Source of the DNA: Cytophagales bacterium
GTDB taxonomy: Bacteria; Bacteroidota; Bacteroidia; Cytophagales; Cyclobacteriaceae
Direction: 5' to 3'
DNA length: 6,066 nt
NCBI GenBank assembly: GCA_003454975.1
Contig: DMST01000143.1
Coordinates: 9,184-15,249, forward strand
Shown piece after piece: positions 1-5,702 of this stretch. The translations under genes and the position numbers were made by a program. Each line of letters opens with the position of its first letter. Within the stretch, counting starts at the first letter, position 1. The notes below the pieces were generated by a model. It was not told where the DNA came from and did no database searches. It saw nothing but the letters and a program-made list of their open reading frames with translations.

Positions 1-787
1 TGTAGAGCTTCAGGTCACGGGCATTGCCTTCTACCCGGGCCAGGCGCTGTAGGTTAGCTACGTAGCTTTTGTGGGTAGCGTAAAAGTCATGGGTGGGTAG
101 CTGCTCCGTGAGTGCTTTGAGACGGTTGCGCACCAGGTGCTTGGTCAGTTGGCCCTCCCATTCGTAGAACACCTCCACGTAGTTGCCTGCCGCCTGTAGG
201 TACAAAATATCGCCAGCGGGCAGCTGCAGCTCTCGTTTTCCGTTCTCCCCCATCAGGGAGATCAAGGAGGCATTGGCGGGATTAACCGTGGGAGGCAGTG
301 CCTGCGAGAGCTGCTCTACCCGGGCCAGCTGTTGCCGCTGGGCCTGAAACTGTAGGGCGCCCATCATAACCATGACAGGCAACAAACCTATGACCAACGT
401 ATGCCATTGCATTTCTAAGAATAACGGACCGAGCGGTACCATGCCGTCTTCCAAAACCCATACCAAGGCAGTATTCCACAGTCCGATGAAGAACATATCG
501 TACACATTGTAGAGGATCTCCCTGCCAATCGTCCATCGGTCTGGGTTGAGGGCTACGGGAGCCACGCGGCGAGCCACCAGGAGGTGCAGGTGGGAGCTTA
601 GCGCCGTAATCACGCTGAAGAAGCCTGCGATCCATAGGCGGTCCGCTATAGTCAGTTCATCGAACCCGAAGGGAGCCAGCACCACCAGAATGAACAAGAC
701 CACGCCTGTGGGTATGGCCAAGTGTACCCAGCGGGTAGGCTGGGGATGGGGCGTATGCCACAAGGTATACAGGACGGAGGCTTTCAC
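1..787 (-). CDS. Membrane-anchored LytTR-family transcriptional regulator (3' end cut by window)
   Basis: I translated this frame by hand: 262 codons are open from a GTG at 787 to the window edge. An in-frame TAA lies at 794-796, and the first in-frame ATG is codon 98, inside a membrane helix, so GTG is the only sensible start. Four hydrophobic helices are visible at about residues 21-41, 50-72, 91-112 and 128-146, the last followed by a basic, Gln-rich linker (QFQAQRQQ). From about residue 187 a LytTR domain begins, with LPAGDILYLQAAGNYVEV, KHLVRNRLKAL and FYATHKSYVANLQRL, matching the family's core (I.y.ea.gNY, R.sL..le, F.r.HrSyivNl). LytTR domains bind direct repeats in promoters. Here the domain is tethered to the inner membrane in place of a receiver domain, an arrangement known in Bacteroidota. 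Probably 15-25 C-terminal residues are missing. It follows the barrel lipoprotein gene by 23 bases, so the two are likely co-transcribed. The stimulus and targets are unknown. Confidence 0.88.
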   Translation of the reverse strand, partial: MKASVLYTLWHTPHPQPTRWVHLAIPTGVVLFILVVLAPFGFDELTIADRLWIAGFFSVITALSSHLHLLVARRVAPVALNPDRWTIGREILYNVYDMFFIGLWNTALVWVLEDGMVPLGPLFLEMQWHTLVIGLLPVMVMMGALQFQAQRQQLARVEQLSQALPPTVNPANASLISLMGENGKRELQLPAGDILYLQAAGNYVEVFYEWEGQLTKHLVRNRLKALTEQLPTHDFYATHKSYVANLQRLARVEGNARDLKLY

Positions 788-810
788 GGATACTTAGCGA
801 CCAGATAGGC

Positions 811-1434
811 TTACTTCTTCTTTCTGCCAAAGGAGCTGAGGTTTCGGGAAACCCCGATTCCGTAGGTAAGCAGCACGTTCTCGTTGGAAATGCGCACCAT
901 ATAGCCTACCTCCGTAGAAATGCGCCAGTCGCTTCCAAACTGAGCTCCTACGTTGCCCTGCACAAAATCTGCAATGCCGTAGGTGTTGTAACCACCTAGC
1001 AGGGCACCGTAGAATGCCAGATTCTCTTTTGGGTGATAGCTGGTTACGTGGGTGAGGAATGCCGTAGGGTCTCCTGCAGAGCCTACTACGGCCCCAAGGC
1101 TGGCTGCCCAGGGAGAGCTGTTGGTGCCCAGGTACCGATACTTGATGTCGATGTGGGGGATGATGAACACCCCGGCATGCGCGCCTACATCCAGCCTCTC
1201 AGTAATGCCATAGCGCACCGTAGCCCCCACCTGAGGGATACCTACGGATAAACTAGCGGGGTCAGTGTTGCCAAACCAGAAAGGAAACGTGTCAATCCAG
1301 TTGGGGCTCTCCACACCTACCGCAAATTCTCCCTTCGGAGTAGTGCGGGCCGTTTGCAAGGTGTACGGCGTGCAGCTAGCAAAAAAAGCGGCGTAGAGGA
1401 GCGCGGGGATGTATTGCGGCAGGTGTAGTCTCAT
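811..1434 (-). CDS. Small outer-membrane beta-barrel lipoprotein
   Basis: The product is 207 residues from the ATG at 1434. The N-terminus is a short lipoprotein signal (MRLHLPQYIPALLYAAFFAS, then Cys21), with a lipobox FASC whose -3 residue is Phe rather than Leu. The frame stays open upstream to 1596, but a longer product would bury this signal and run through a terminator at 1528-1554, so I chose the later start. The mature part is rich in amphipathic strands: TARTTPKGEFAVGVESP, GATVRYGITERLDVGAHAG and IDIKYRYLG. This RYGIT-RLDVG pattern is typical of small Bacteroidota outer-membrane barrel proteins. The chain ends in a Lys-rich tail (GRKKK) rather than the aromatic residue common at barrel C-termini. 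No enzymatic motif is visible. Its only close neighbour is the LytTR regulator 23 bases downstream. The role (pore, sensor or structural) cannot be told from sequence. Confidence 0.75.
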   Translation of the reverse strand: MRLHLPQYIPALLYAAFFASCTPYTLQTARTTPKGEFAVGVESPNWIDTFPFWFGNTDPASLSVGIPQVGATVRYGITERLDVGAHAGVFIIPHIDIKYRYLGTNSSPWAASLGAVVGSAGDPTAFLTHVTSYHPKENLAFYGALLGGYNTYGIADFVQGNVGAQFGSDWRISTEVGYMVRISNENVLLTYGIGVSRNLSSFGRKKK

Positions 1435-1527
1435 GTAGGAAACTAAACGACTCCTCACCATTTTTCCTAGTACACTGCTTGACCATTTTGCCTCTATAAA
1501 TACGATGGAAAGGGTAGAGCAAAAAAA

Positions 1528-1554
1528 CACCCCGCAAAGTTGCCTTGCGGGGTG
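1528..1554 (-). terminator. Intrinsic terminator upstream of the barrel lipoprotein gene
   Basis: A perfect 10-bp stem (CACCCCGCAA paired with TTGCGGGGTG) has a 7-base loop. A run of seven A (1521-1527) on its left becomes a U-run after the hairpin in a minus-strand transcript. It lies 87 bases before the ATG at 1434. It could end an upstream transcript or act as an attenuator in the leader of the lipoprotein/LytTR operon. No coding gene clearly ends just before it. Confidence 0.8.
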
Positions 1555-1711
1555 AATCCTGGGCCCAATCACGACCAAGTGCCTTGGGTCAATCAACTAC
1601 ACTTCTATTGCCTTTGAAGCATTTTATGTGCACCACGTTGCATGCTGCACCTATATTTTTTCATTGCGTTTGAGTATGCCAGCTCTTTTTCATGGCCCCC
1701 AGCCGTAAAAA

Positions 1712-1736
1712 GCCGCCCTCCTTAGGAGGGTCTGGC
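1712..1736 (-). terminator. Intrinsic terminator after the 51-codon ORF
   Basis: The core stem CCCTCC/GGAGGG (1716-1721 with 1725-1730) has a 3-base loop. It is extended by GCC/GGC (1712-1714 with 1734-1736) across a small internal loop. The five A at 1707-1711 give a U-run in minus-strand RNA. It begins 20 bases after the stop of the small ORF at 1757, the same spacing the confirmed genes here show to their terminators. Confidence 0.7.
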
Positions 1737-1756
1737 ACCATATCCACCGCCAAAAA

Positions 1757-1912
1757 TTAACCCGCTAAACAGTAAACTCCCAAATGGGTAAAGTGTCCCT
1801 GTAAATAGGCAGTTTTCAAAACCGACGGTGCATGAACCGGGAATCTAAGGTACTTATAGGATGGGTAGCCGATGGGGGGATAATCGATCTGCGGTAGTGG
1901 GGAATCGGTCAT
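1757..1912 (-). CDS. Possible small protein, 51 residues, unknown
   Basis: I do not recognise this product. It begins MTDSPLPQIDYPPIGYPSYK and is rich in Pro and Tyr in its first half, with a more hydrophobic end (THLGVYCLAG). It has no signal peptide or membrane segment. The frame is open further upstream to 2065, but that part would cross the terminator at 2011-2035, so a start at 1912 or later is preferred. The argument for it is position: it sits between two terminators, and its stop is followed after 20 bases by a terminator on the same strand, as for the real genes nearby. The argument against it is that an open frame of this length is common by chance, and the transcript ending at 1712 could instead be non-coding. 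Confidence 0.3.
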   Translation of the reverse strand: MTDSPLPQIDYPPIGYPSYKYLRFPVHAPSVLKTAYLQGHFTHLGVYCLAG

Positions 1913-2010
1913 CCCACCTATACAACCACTTCGCTCCCTCGGATAGAGCCCCTTTCCATCAGCATAACACGGTTTCCTCCCAGGTACTCCTGCCCGAGCC
2001 AGGAAGCAAA

Positions 2011-2035
2011 AAGCCCCACATGATCTGCGGGGCTT
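2011..2035 (-). terminator. Intrinsic terminator of the MAANNYF paralogue pair
   Basis: Read on the minus strand the stem is AAGCCCCGCA paired with TGTGGGGCTT, 10 bp with one G-T wobble and a 5-base loop, followed by a U-run (A at 2008-2012 on the plus strand). It starts 22 bases beyond the stop codon of the downstream paralogue (2058-2060) and closes the two-gene unit. Confidence 0.8.
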
Positions 2036-2057
2036 CATCCTATTTTCTATTTGAGTG

Positions 2058-2369
2058 TTATTCAATGTGTATACCTCGGGGCCTACCTTCAGGTCCTGCG
2101 AACAGGTTTACATATCCATTAGTGGTCACCACCATGTGGGTCCAGGAGTTGTCCCCGCTGCCTACGGCGCAGGTAGTAGGAGCGAGGGTGCCCGTATAGG
2201 GCCCTTGCGTCACTTCAATGTTAAACGTAACGGTATCTCCCGTTTCGTTAAGTTTATTCAAGGCTTTTGCCGTTCCGTCACCCGGTACAGAGACCGTAAT
2301 ACCGTTTACCACTACGGTGATGGCCTGACCGGCAAAGTTGACTACTTGGAAATAATTATTTGCTGCCAT
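2058..2369 (-). CDS. MAANNYF small beta-rich protein, downstream paralogue (unknown function)
   Basis: This encodes 103 residues that I do not recognise as any named family. It starts MAANNYFQVVNFAGQAITVV and has no signal peptide or membrane helix, so it is probably cytoplasmic unless exported by a non-classical route. The pattern is alternating short beta strands and Gly/Asn turns (VVVNGITVSVPGDGTA, FNIEVTQGP, then DNSW and FAGPEG), as in a small beta-sandwich. About half the residues match the upstream paralogue at 2415-2714: the first 40 positions and the EV-QGP, NSW and NG--N-FA-P blocks are conserved, while residues 41-50 are almost fully changed. The single Cys67 and a basic/acidic tail (GRPRGIHIE) are unique to this copy. 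The 45-base gap to the upstream gene and the terminator at 2011-2035 indicate a two-gene transcript. The shared N-terminus supports the chosen start. Confidence 0.82.
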   Translation of the reverse strand: MAANNYFQVVNFAGQAITVVVNGITVSVPGDGTAKALNKLNETGDTVTFNIEVTQGPYTGTLAPTTCAVGSGDNSWTHMVVTTNGYVNLFAGPEGRPRGIHIE

Positions 2370-2414
2370 TTGGATTAAAATTTGGGTTAGGTAAATCGTA
2401 AAATAAAATAATCA

Positions 2415-2714
2415 TCAGACCCGGAGGTTCTGAGCATTAGGACTGGCAAATTGATTCATAATACCGTTGTTGGTAAACACAAACGTAGACCAGCTATTGG
2501 TGCCGCCGCTCACTACCAAGGTCTTGTCCACAGTTCCCAATTTGGGCCCCTGTTTTACCTCCACGTGGTATTCAAATTGCTCTCCCGACTGAGGAAATTT
2601 GTTCAAAGGCTGTGCCGTACCGTCTTCGGGTAGGCTTACGGTTACTCCATTGATCACAACTTCCAGGGCTTGCCCGGAAAAGTTGACCACGGTAAAATAA
2701 TTATTGGCTGCCAT
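2415..2714 (-). CDS. MAANNYF small beta-rich protein, upstream paralogue (unknown function)
   Basis: This encodes 99 residues beginning MAANNYFTVVNFSGQALEVV and is the first gene of the tandem pair. Like its partner it lacks a signal sequence, Cys residues, membrane segments and any catalytic motif I can name. Blocks shared with the partner are NFxGQA, NGxTVSxP, DGTAxxLNK, EVxQGP, NSW and NGxxNxFAxP, which fit strand-turn-strand elements of a compact beta fold. Residues 41-50 (PQSGEQFEYH) are the most divergent segment, suggesting a variable surface loop. The C-terminus (SPNAQNLRV) is four residues shorter. The nucleotide sequences of the first 50 or so bases of both genes are also very alike, showing tandem duplication. 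The upstream region is AT-rich, with a weak promoter-like sequence around 2808-2833. Possible roles include a ligand-binding, lectin-like or structural protein, but none is demonstrated. Confidence 0.85.
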   Translation of the reverse strand: MAANNYFTVVNFSGQALEVVINGVTVSLPEDGTAQPLNKFPQSGEQFEYHVEVKQGPKLGTVDKTLVVSGGTNSWSTFVFTNNGIMNQFASPNAQNLRV

Positions 2715-2821
2715 TGTAAATAAAGGGTTTTGTTAGCCTACTCTGTCTGAGATTTTCGGCGTTCTCTCTTCATTATATGGCTATAAATATATACTGTATT
2801 TTGTGATCAAAGTATTTCATT

Positions 2822-2971
2822 CTATTGCATCAAGTAGAGATTCTGACCTGAAATAACCAGCTGGAATTCAGAAGGAAAAGGGGATAGTCTGACTTTCGAT
2901 TGCGACTGTACGGACCTAATATCATCAGTGCCTTCAATCATGCAGAGAAGAAAAACTAAGCGGTGAGGCAT
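2822..2971 (-). CDS. Possible small lipoprotein-like ORF, 49 residues, unknown
   Basis: From an ATG at 2971 the frame runs 49 codons to TAG at 2822-2824. It begins MPHRLVFLLCMIEGTDDIRS: a basic start, five hydrophobic residues and a Cys at position 10, resembling a very short lipoprotein signal, although Leu at -1 is atypical and the hydrophobic stretch is shorter than usual. The rest (for example SPFPSEFQLVISGQNLYLMQ) has no recognisable domain. It lies after the STAS gene terminator and ends 107 bases before the first MAANNYF gene. No terminator follows it, so if real it would be in the same transcript as the paralogues, and the promoter-like sequence at 2808-2833 would overlap its end. An ORF of this size may well be chance. 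Confidence 0.25.
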   Translation of the reverse strand: MPHRLVFLLCMIEGTDDIRSVQSQSKVRLSPFPSEFQLVISGQNLYLMQ

Positions 2972-3002
2972 ATCTCATGTTCTCACATAAGGTGACCCGT
3001 CT

Positions 3003-3035
3003 GCTCGGCCAAATCCCTTTACGAGGGTGCCGAGC
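3003..3035. repeat. Inverted repeat GCTCGGC...GCCGAGC
   Basis: A perfect 7-bp stem (3003-3009 with 3029-3035) encloses a second 4-bp stem (CCCT 3015-3018 with AGGG 3024-3027) around a 5-base loop. No U-run follows on either strand, so it is not a standard terminator. It lies about 20 bases beyond the STAS gene terminator and could be an operator-like site or an RNA processing hairpin; its role is undetermined. Confidence 0.5.
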
Positions 3036-3055
3036 TATTCGACCACAAAAAGAAA

Positions 3056-3086
3056 AAGGTCACCCTCCCGGTAGGAAGGTGACCTT
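3056..3086 (-). terminator. Strong intrinsic terminator of the STAS-like gene
   Basis: A 13-bp stem with one G-T wobble (AAGGTCACCTTCC with GGAGGGTGACCTT on the minus strand) and a 5-base loop is followed in minus-strand RNA by a U-rich run (A-rich 3046-3057 on the plus strand). It lies 25 bases after the stop codon at 3112-3114. The heptamer GGTGACC of its stem recurs at 2991-2997. Confidence 0.88.
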
Positions 3087-3111
3087 ATCAGAATTTCGTT
3101 GCCTGATCTGT

Positions 3112-3540
3112 TTAGATCCAGGCCATCGCCTCTTTCTCTGTGTCGAAAAATTTTATTTCTACTTTTCTACCCGTGGCCCGAATGCCTTTGATGACAATGC
3201 CTAAGGCAAACCGCTGGAAAGAGGAGGTAGGTTGGATAACGCCGGCGCGGAAACCGTCACCGATTTTCTTAAATACCTCAGGCAAATGCTGGCGCATGTA
3301 CCAAGCTCTGCCCTGCATATCGTCTTTGGTCATTTCTAACATATTGAAAACCAGATTTTTCCAACCCGTTTCCAACATGATTTCCAAAGCTTTGGGATAT
3401 ATCTCTTTATAATCCGCCAGAGTGAGTTCACCACGAATGGTAATTAGATAGCCCTCCAAAAGAGGGAGTTCTTCCATTACGGCCACTGAATTTTTAAATA
3501 CAACTTTTCCTACTTGTGGCTCTTCTTCTAAGACTAACAT
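3112..3540 (-). CDS. STAS / SpoIIAA-like domain protein
   Basis: This encodes 142 residues with no signal peptide or membrane segment. The layout fits the small SpoIIAA-like (STAS/SEC14-type) fold. First comes a strand pair with an acidic turn (VAVMEELPLLEGYLITIRGE), then a helix after LTLADYKEIYPKALEIML and a buried strand (WKNLVFNMLEM). A helix rich in Arg/His (GRAWYMRQHLPEVFKK), the strand RAGVIQP and a basic helix follow, and the chain ends with strand VEIKFF and helix DTEKEAMAWI. The closing pattern F-(D/E)-x-x-x-x-A-x-x-W-(L/I) is characteristic of this family, which is frequent in Bacteroidota, usually as orphan proteins without a partner kinase. No SpoIIAA-type phosphorylatable Asp-Ser pair is evident, so partner-switching cannot be claimed. 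It forms its own unit, with AT-rich DNA upstream and a strong terminator downstream. The start at 3540 is likely; Met22 is the alternative. Confidence 0.68.
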   Translation of the reverse strand: MLVLEEEPQVGKVVFKNSVAVMEELPLLEGYLITIRGELTLADYKEIYPKALEIMLETGWKNLVFNMLEMTKDDMQGRAWYMRQHLPEVFKKIGDGFRAGVIQPTSSFQRFALGIVIKGIRATGRKVEIKFFDTEKEAMAWI

Positions 3541-3884
3541 AAATGATTGCTTCTGTTGATATTATCTAAAAAAGACCTGTTGAATTTCTTCTTATTAACA
3601 AGTATACGCATTTGTGATGCAAAAAGACGCTTTATTTTATAAATAATTATGTGAATAGTTATATTGATGAAGCTTTTAGCTGAGAAAAATTCTATTCTAT
3701 AGTGTTTGAATCCTTTATTAGACACATTCTTAATTTACTGTAAGTGTCTGTTAGTCAGTGGGTTGCGGCTTATTCCAAAATGGAATGCCAGACTAGGTTC
3801 GATTAGTAGACATTCCAAAAGCCAATCTCAATTACATTTATTGAAGGATCCTCTTCCTGGACTGGTTGGCCTGGTAATGAAAAA
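3541..3884. other. AT-rich intergenic region upstream of the STAS-like gene
   Basis: These 344 bases separate the STAS-like gene from the P450 terminator. The section 3541-3725 is distinctly AT-rich and probably holds the STAS gene promoter, although no exact TAnnTTTG element is seen. Small inverted repeats are present: AGACAC/GTGTCT (3720-3725 with 3744-3749) and ATTCCA/TGGAAT (3772-3777 with 3781-3786). ATTCCAAAA recurs directly at 3812-3820. The open frames here are low-complexity and not gene-like. Confidence 0.5.
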
Positions 3885-3908
3885 GGCCCCATACGGTAGT
3901 ATGGAGCC
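3885..3908 (-). terminator. Intrinsic terminator of the P450 gene
   Basis: A 10-bp stem with one C-A mismatch (GGCCCCATAC with GTATGGAGCC) and a 4-base loop GGTA has five A on its left (3880-3884), giving a U-run in minus-strand RNA. It starts 29 bases after the P450 stop codon. Confidence 0.8.
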
Positions 3909-3937
3909 AATTTGTGTCAGCGGTGGGTGACTAGGTA

Positions 3938-5293
3938 TCAAATGGCTTCTCCCTTTCTTAGTCCTACTTTCACGCGTACCTCCCCAACAGGCCGCAGCGT
4001 TACGGAAGGTTCTGCCGGATGGTTCGGATTCTCTACCTGAAAATCAAAGCGGGAAAGGAACATTCCCAGAATGGCAATCATCTCTACGTACGCGAAGTGA
4101 TTGCCAATACACACGCGGGGGCCAGCTCCGAAGGGTAAAAATGCATGCCGGTGTAGATCTTTGCTGCGTTCTGGGCTAAACCGATCGGGGTCAAAGCGTT
4201 CGGGGTTTTCCCAAAAGTGGGGATGCCGGTGGATGTGGTAGATGTCGATACTGACGTCCGTGCCCGGCGCAATGTCATACCCACCCAGGTTTACGGGTTC
4301 CTTGGCGTTTCTGCCGATGCTCCAAAGAGAAGGCTTTAGGCGCATGCATTCGTCGATCACTTGCCGGGTGTACCGCAGGCGCATGATCTTTTCCATGGTG
4401 GGCTGGGAAGACCCAATCATGAGGTCATATTCATACCGGATTTTTTCAACCACCTCGGGGTGTTCTTCCAGGATAGTAAGTGCCCACACCATGGCATTGG
4501 CCGAGGTCTCGTGCCCTGCCAAAAAGACGGTAATGGTCTCGTCTCGTACCTGGCTCTCTTCCAACTTCTCCCCGTTGTCCTCGTAGGTGGACTCCAGTAG
4601 CATGGCCAGCAGGTCGTGCTTGCCTTCGTTTCCGGTAGCCTTTCGTTGCCGAATGATGTCGTACACCATTTGGTCCATAAACTGGATGTCTTTCAATACC
4701 CTTTTCTTCGCGCCGCTCACTCCCTGAGACATCCGGTAGAAGGGGTTTCTCCATTGCAATATGATGTGATGAAGCACCCGCTCCATGGCATGATACATTT
4801 GGTTGAGGTCTAGCTTTACCTCTACGCCCATGATGGACTGGGCTACCACACTAAGGGTGAGATTCATCATCTCCTTATTCCAGTCTACCCACTCACCTGA
4901 ATGCCGTTCCAACTGATCAAAATGCTGCTCTATTTCAGTAAAGATGGAAGTAAAGATGTTGTCCAGGTAGGTCTTGTGAAACGCTGGCTGTACCACTTTC
5001 CGGTTTCGCTTCCACTCTGCTTCTTCGCTAGAGATGATGCCATTGCCCGTCAGCAAGGGCAAAAACTTATGGTAGATCTCTCCCTTGTGGAATTTGCGCT
5101 GTTCGGTTTGCAGGATGGTCTTCGCCAGGTTGGGGTTGGCCACCACCACGGAAGACATAGAACCTACGTTGAGCCAATACAGGTCTCCGTGCTCTTCTTG
5201 GTATTGACCAAAAGCGCCCAAGGTGTCTTTGGATAGCTGCCGAATGGTTTTTAGTGAGTGGCCGCTGGAGGGCATTCCGTTAGGTTTTTTCAT
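3938..5293 (-). CDS. Cytochrome P450 monooxygenase, soluble, stand-alone
   Basis: This encodes 451 residues from the ATG at 5293. The frame is open 18 codons further, but MKKPNGMPSSGHSLKT aligns with the usual Pro-rich P450 entry (PxGxPxxGH), so the shorter start is chosen. Hallmarks in order are the helix-C WxxxR (W94-R98), the oxygen-binding helix I AGHETS (259-264, with the acid/Thr pair for proton delivery), the K-helix ExxR (E315-R318), the NPERFDPDRF region (about 363-372) and the haem-binding loop FGAGPRVCIG (388-397, axial Cys395). All key residues are intact, so it should be active. The AGHET motif and overall length resemble the CYP102/CYP4-like class. There is no membrane anchor and no fused reductase, so ferredoxin or flavodoxin partners must come from elsewhere. 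A hydroxylated lipid or isoprenoid-type substrate is plausible, but the substrate cannot be read from sequence. It forms a single-gene unit with its own terminator. Confidence 0.96.
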   Translation of the reverse strand: MKKPNGMPSSGHSLKTIRQLSKDTLGAFGQYQEEHGDLYWLNVGSMSSVVVANPNLAKTILQTEQRKFHKGEIYHKFLPLLTGNGIISSEEAEWKRNRKVVQPAFHKTYLDNIFTSIFTEIEQHFDQLERHSGEWVDWNKEMMNLTLSVVAQSIMGVEVKLDLNQMYHAMERVLHHIILQWRNPFYRMSQGVSGAKKRVLKDIQFMDQMVYDIIRQRKATGNEGKHDLLAMLLESTYEDNGEKLEESQVRDETITVFLAGHETSANAMVWALTILEEHPEVVEKIRYEYDLMIGSSQPTMEKIMRLRYTRQVIDECMRLKPSLWSIGRNAKEPVNLGGYDIAPGTDVSIDIYHIHRHPHFWENPERFDPDRFSPERSKDLHRHAFLPFGAGPRVCIGNHFAYVEMIAILGMFLSRFDFQVENPNHPAEPSVTLRPVGEVRVKVGLRKGEAI

Positions 5294-5625
5294 TGGAGTA
5301 ACTTTAAGTGCGCATTTAGTACAGTCAATATCTGAAGAAAATGGCACAAAAGTTCATTTTTGTGGGCAAAACCTACATTCAGAATATACGTGTCTTGCGG
5401 ATTAAAAGTCTGTCAATTCACTTAAATTAAGACAATGGTGTACTGAAGTGTAATGTTTCTTACGCTAGGCGAGGCCGCCAGAAAAGTAAACGAGAGCATA
5501 AGAAAAGCGGGTTCGTTAACATGCGCTGATGGCCTTGGCTTTCACCGCATCCTAAGTGCTTTATGATCCATCAGTGGCCTCTTTTTATAGATGGAGAGCT
5601 GCCGAGCGGCCCGTCTGAATTTTCA

Positions 5626-5644
5626 GAAAAGGTCTTCCCTTTTC
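5626..5644. repeat. Hairpin GAAAAGG/CCTTTTC
   Basis: A perfect 7-bp stem with a 5-base loop TCTTC. It overlaps a second small stem (TCTGA 5614-5618 with TCAGA 5623-5627), so the two are mutually exclusive. No U-run follows directly. Confidence 0.45.
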
Positions 5645-5702
5645 ACCCAAAACACATGAGGAGCGGGGCCCGGAAAAATCCGGAAACCATACGCCTTGGC
5701 TA

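Larger units (their letters stand above)
1435..2057. other. Gene-poor interval with three serial minus-strand terminators
   Basis: These 623 bases between the barrel lipoprotein start and the end of the first MAANNYF paralogue hold no secure gene. They contain three hairpins with A-runs on their left side (2011-2035, 1712-1736, 1528-1554), all reading as terminators on the minus strand, plus one weak small ORF (1757-1912). Between the last two terminators the longest minus ORF starting with ATG that I found is 19 codons (1605-1664). I see no tRNA, transposase fragment or CRISPR-like repeat. Confidence 0.6.
2715..3055. other. Upstream region of the paralogue pair
   Basis: These roughly 340 bases precede the paralogue pair. 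The part nearest the genes (about 2760-2830) is AT-rich and is the likely promoter zone. Further out are a 49-codon minus ORF (2822-2971) and an inverted repeat (3003-3035). No other gene, tRNA or repeat array is visible. Confidence 0.5.

Noticed and set aside
282..635. 117-codon open frame on the minus strand (MDRRLLQRDYGAK...)
   Set aside because: It overlaps the LytTR regulator in another frame; its Pro/Arg/Gly-rich composition is typical of a shadow frame, while the regulator frame gives clear helices and a LytTR domain.
1435..1596. N-terminal extension of the barrel lipoprotein frame to 1596
   Set aside because: It would cross the perfect terminator at 1528-1554 and bury the lipoprotein signal at the ATG 1434.
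1605..1664. 19-codon minus ORF (MKKYRCSMQRGAHKMLQRQ) between two terminators
   Set aside because: Too short to separate from chance, and its stop is about 50 bases from the next terminator, unlike the real genes here.
1861..2199. 112-codon plus-strand open frame opposite the paralogue and small ORF
   Set aside because: It runs antisense through the terminator at 2011-2035 and into a confident gene, and resembles no protein.
2808..2833. Promoter-like TTG-N16-TACTTTG for the paralogue pair (minus strand)
   Set aside because: The -7 element has a one-base rather than two-base spacer compared with TAnnTTTG, and the -33 spacing is short, so it is not secure enough to annotate.
3534..3725. 63-codon minus ORF overlapping the start of the STAS-like gene
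   Set aside because: Composed of Ile/Lys/Asn/Phe codons expected from AT-rich non-coding DNA, with no domain or signal.
3706..3930. 74-codon plus ORF before the P450 stop
   Set aside because: It reads through the P450 terminator hairpin and has no protein-like features.
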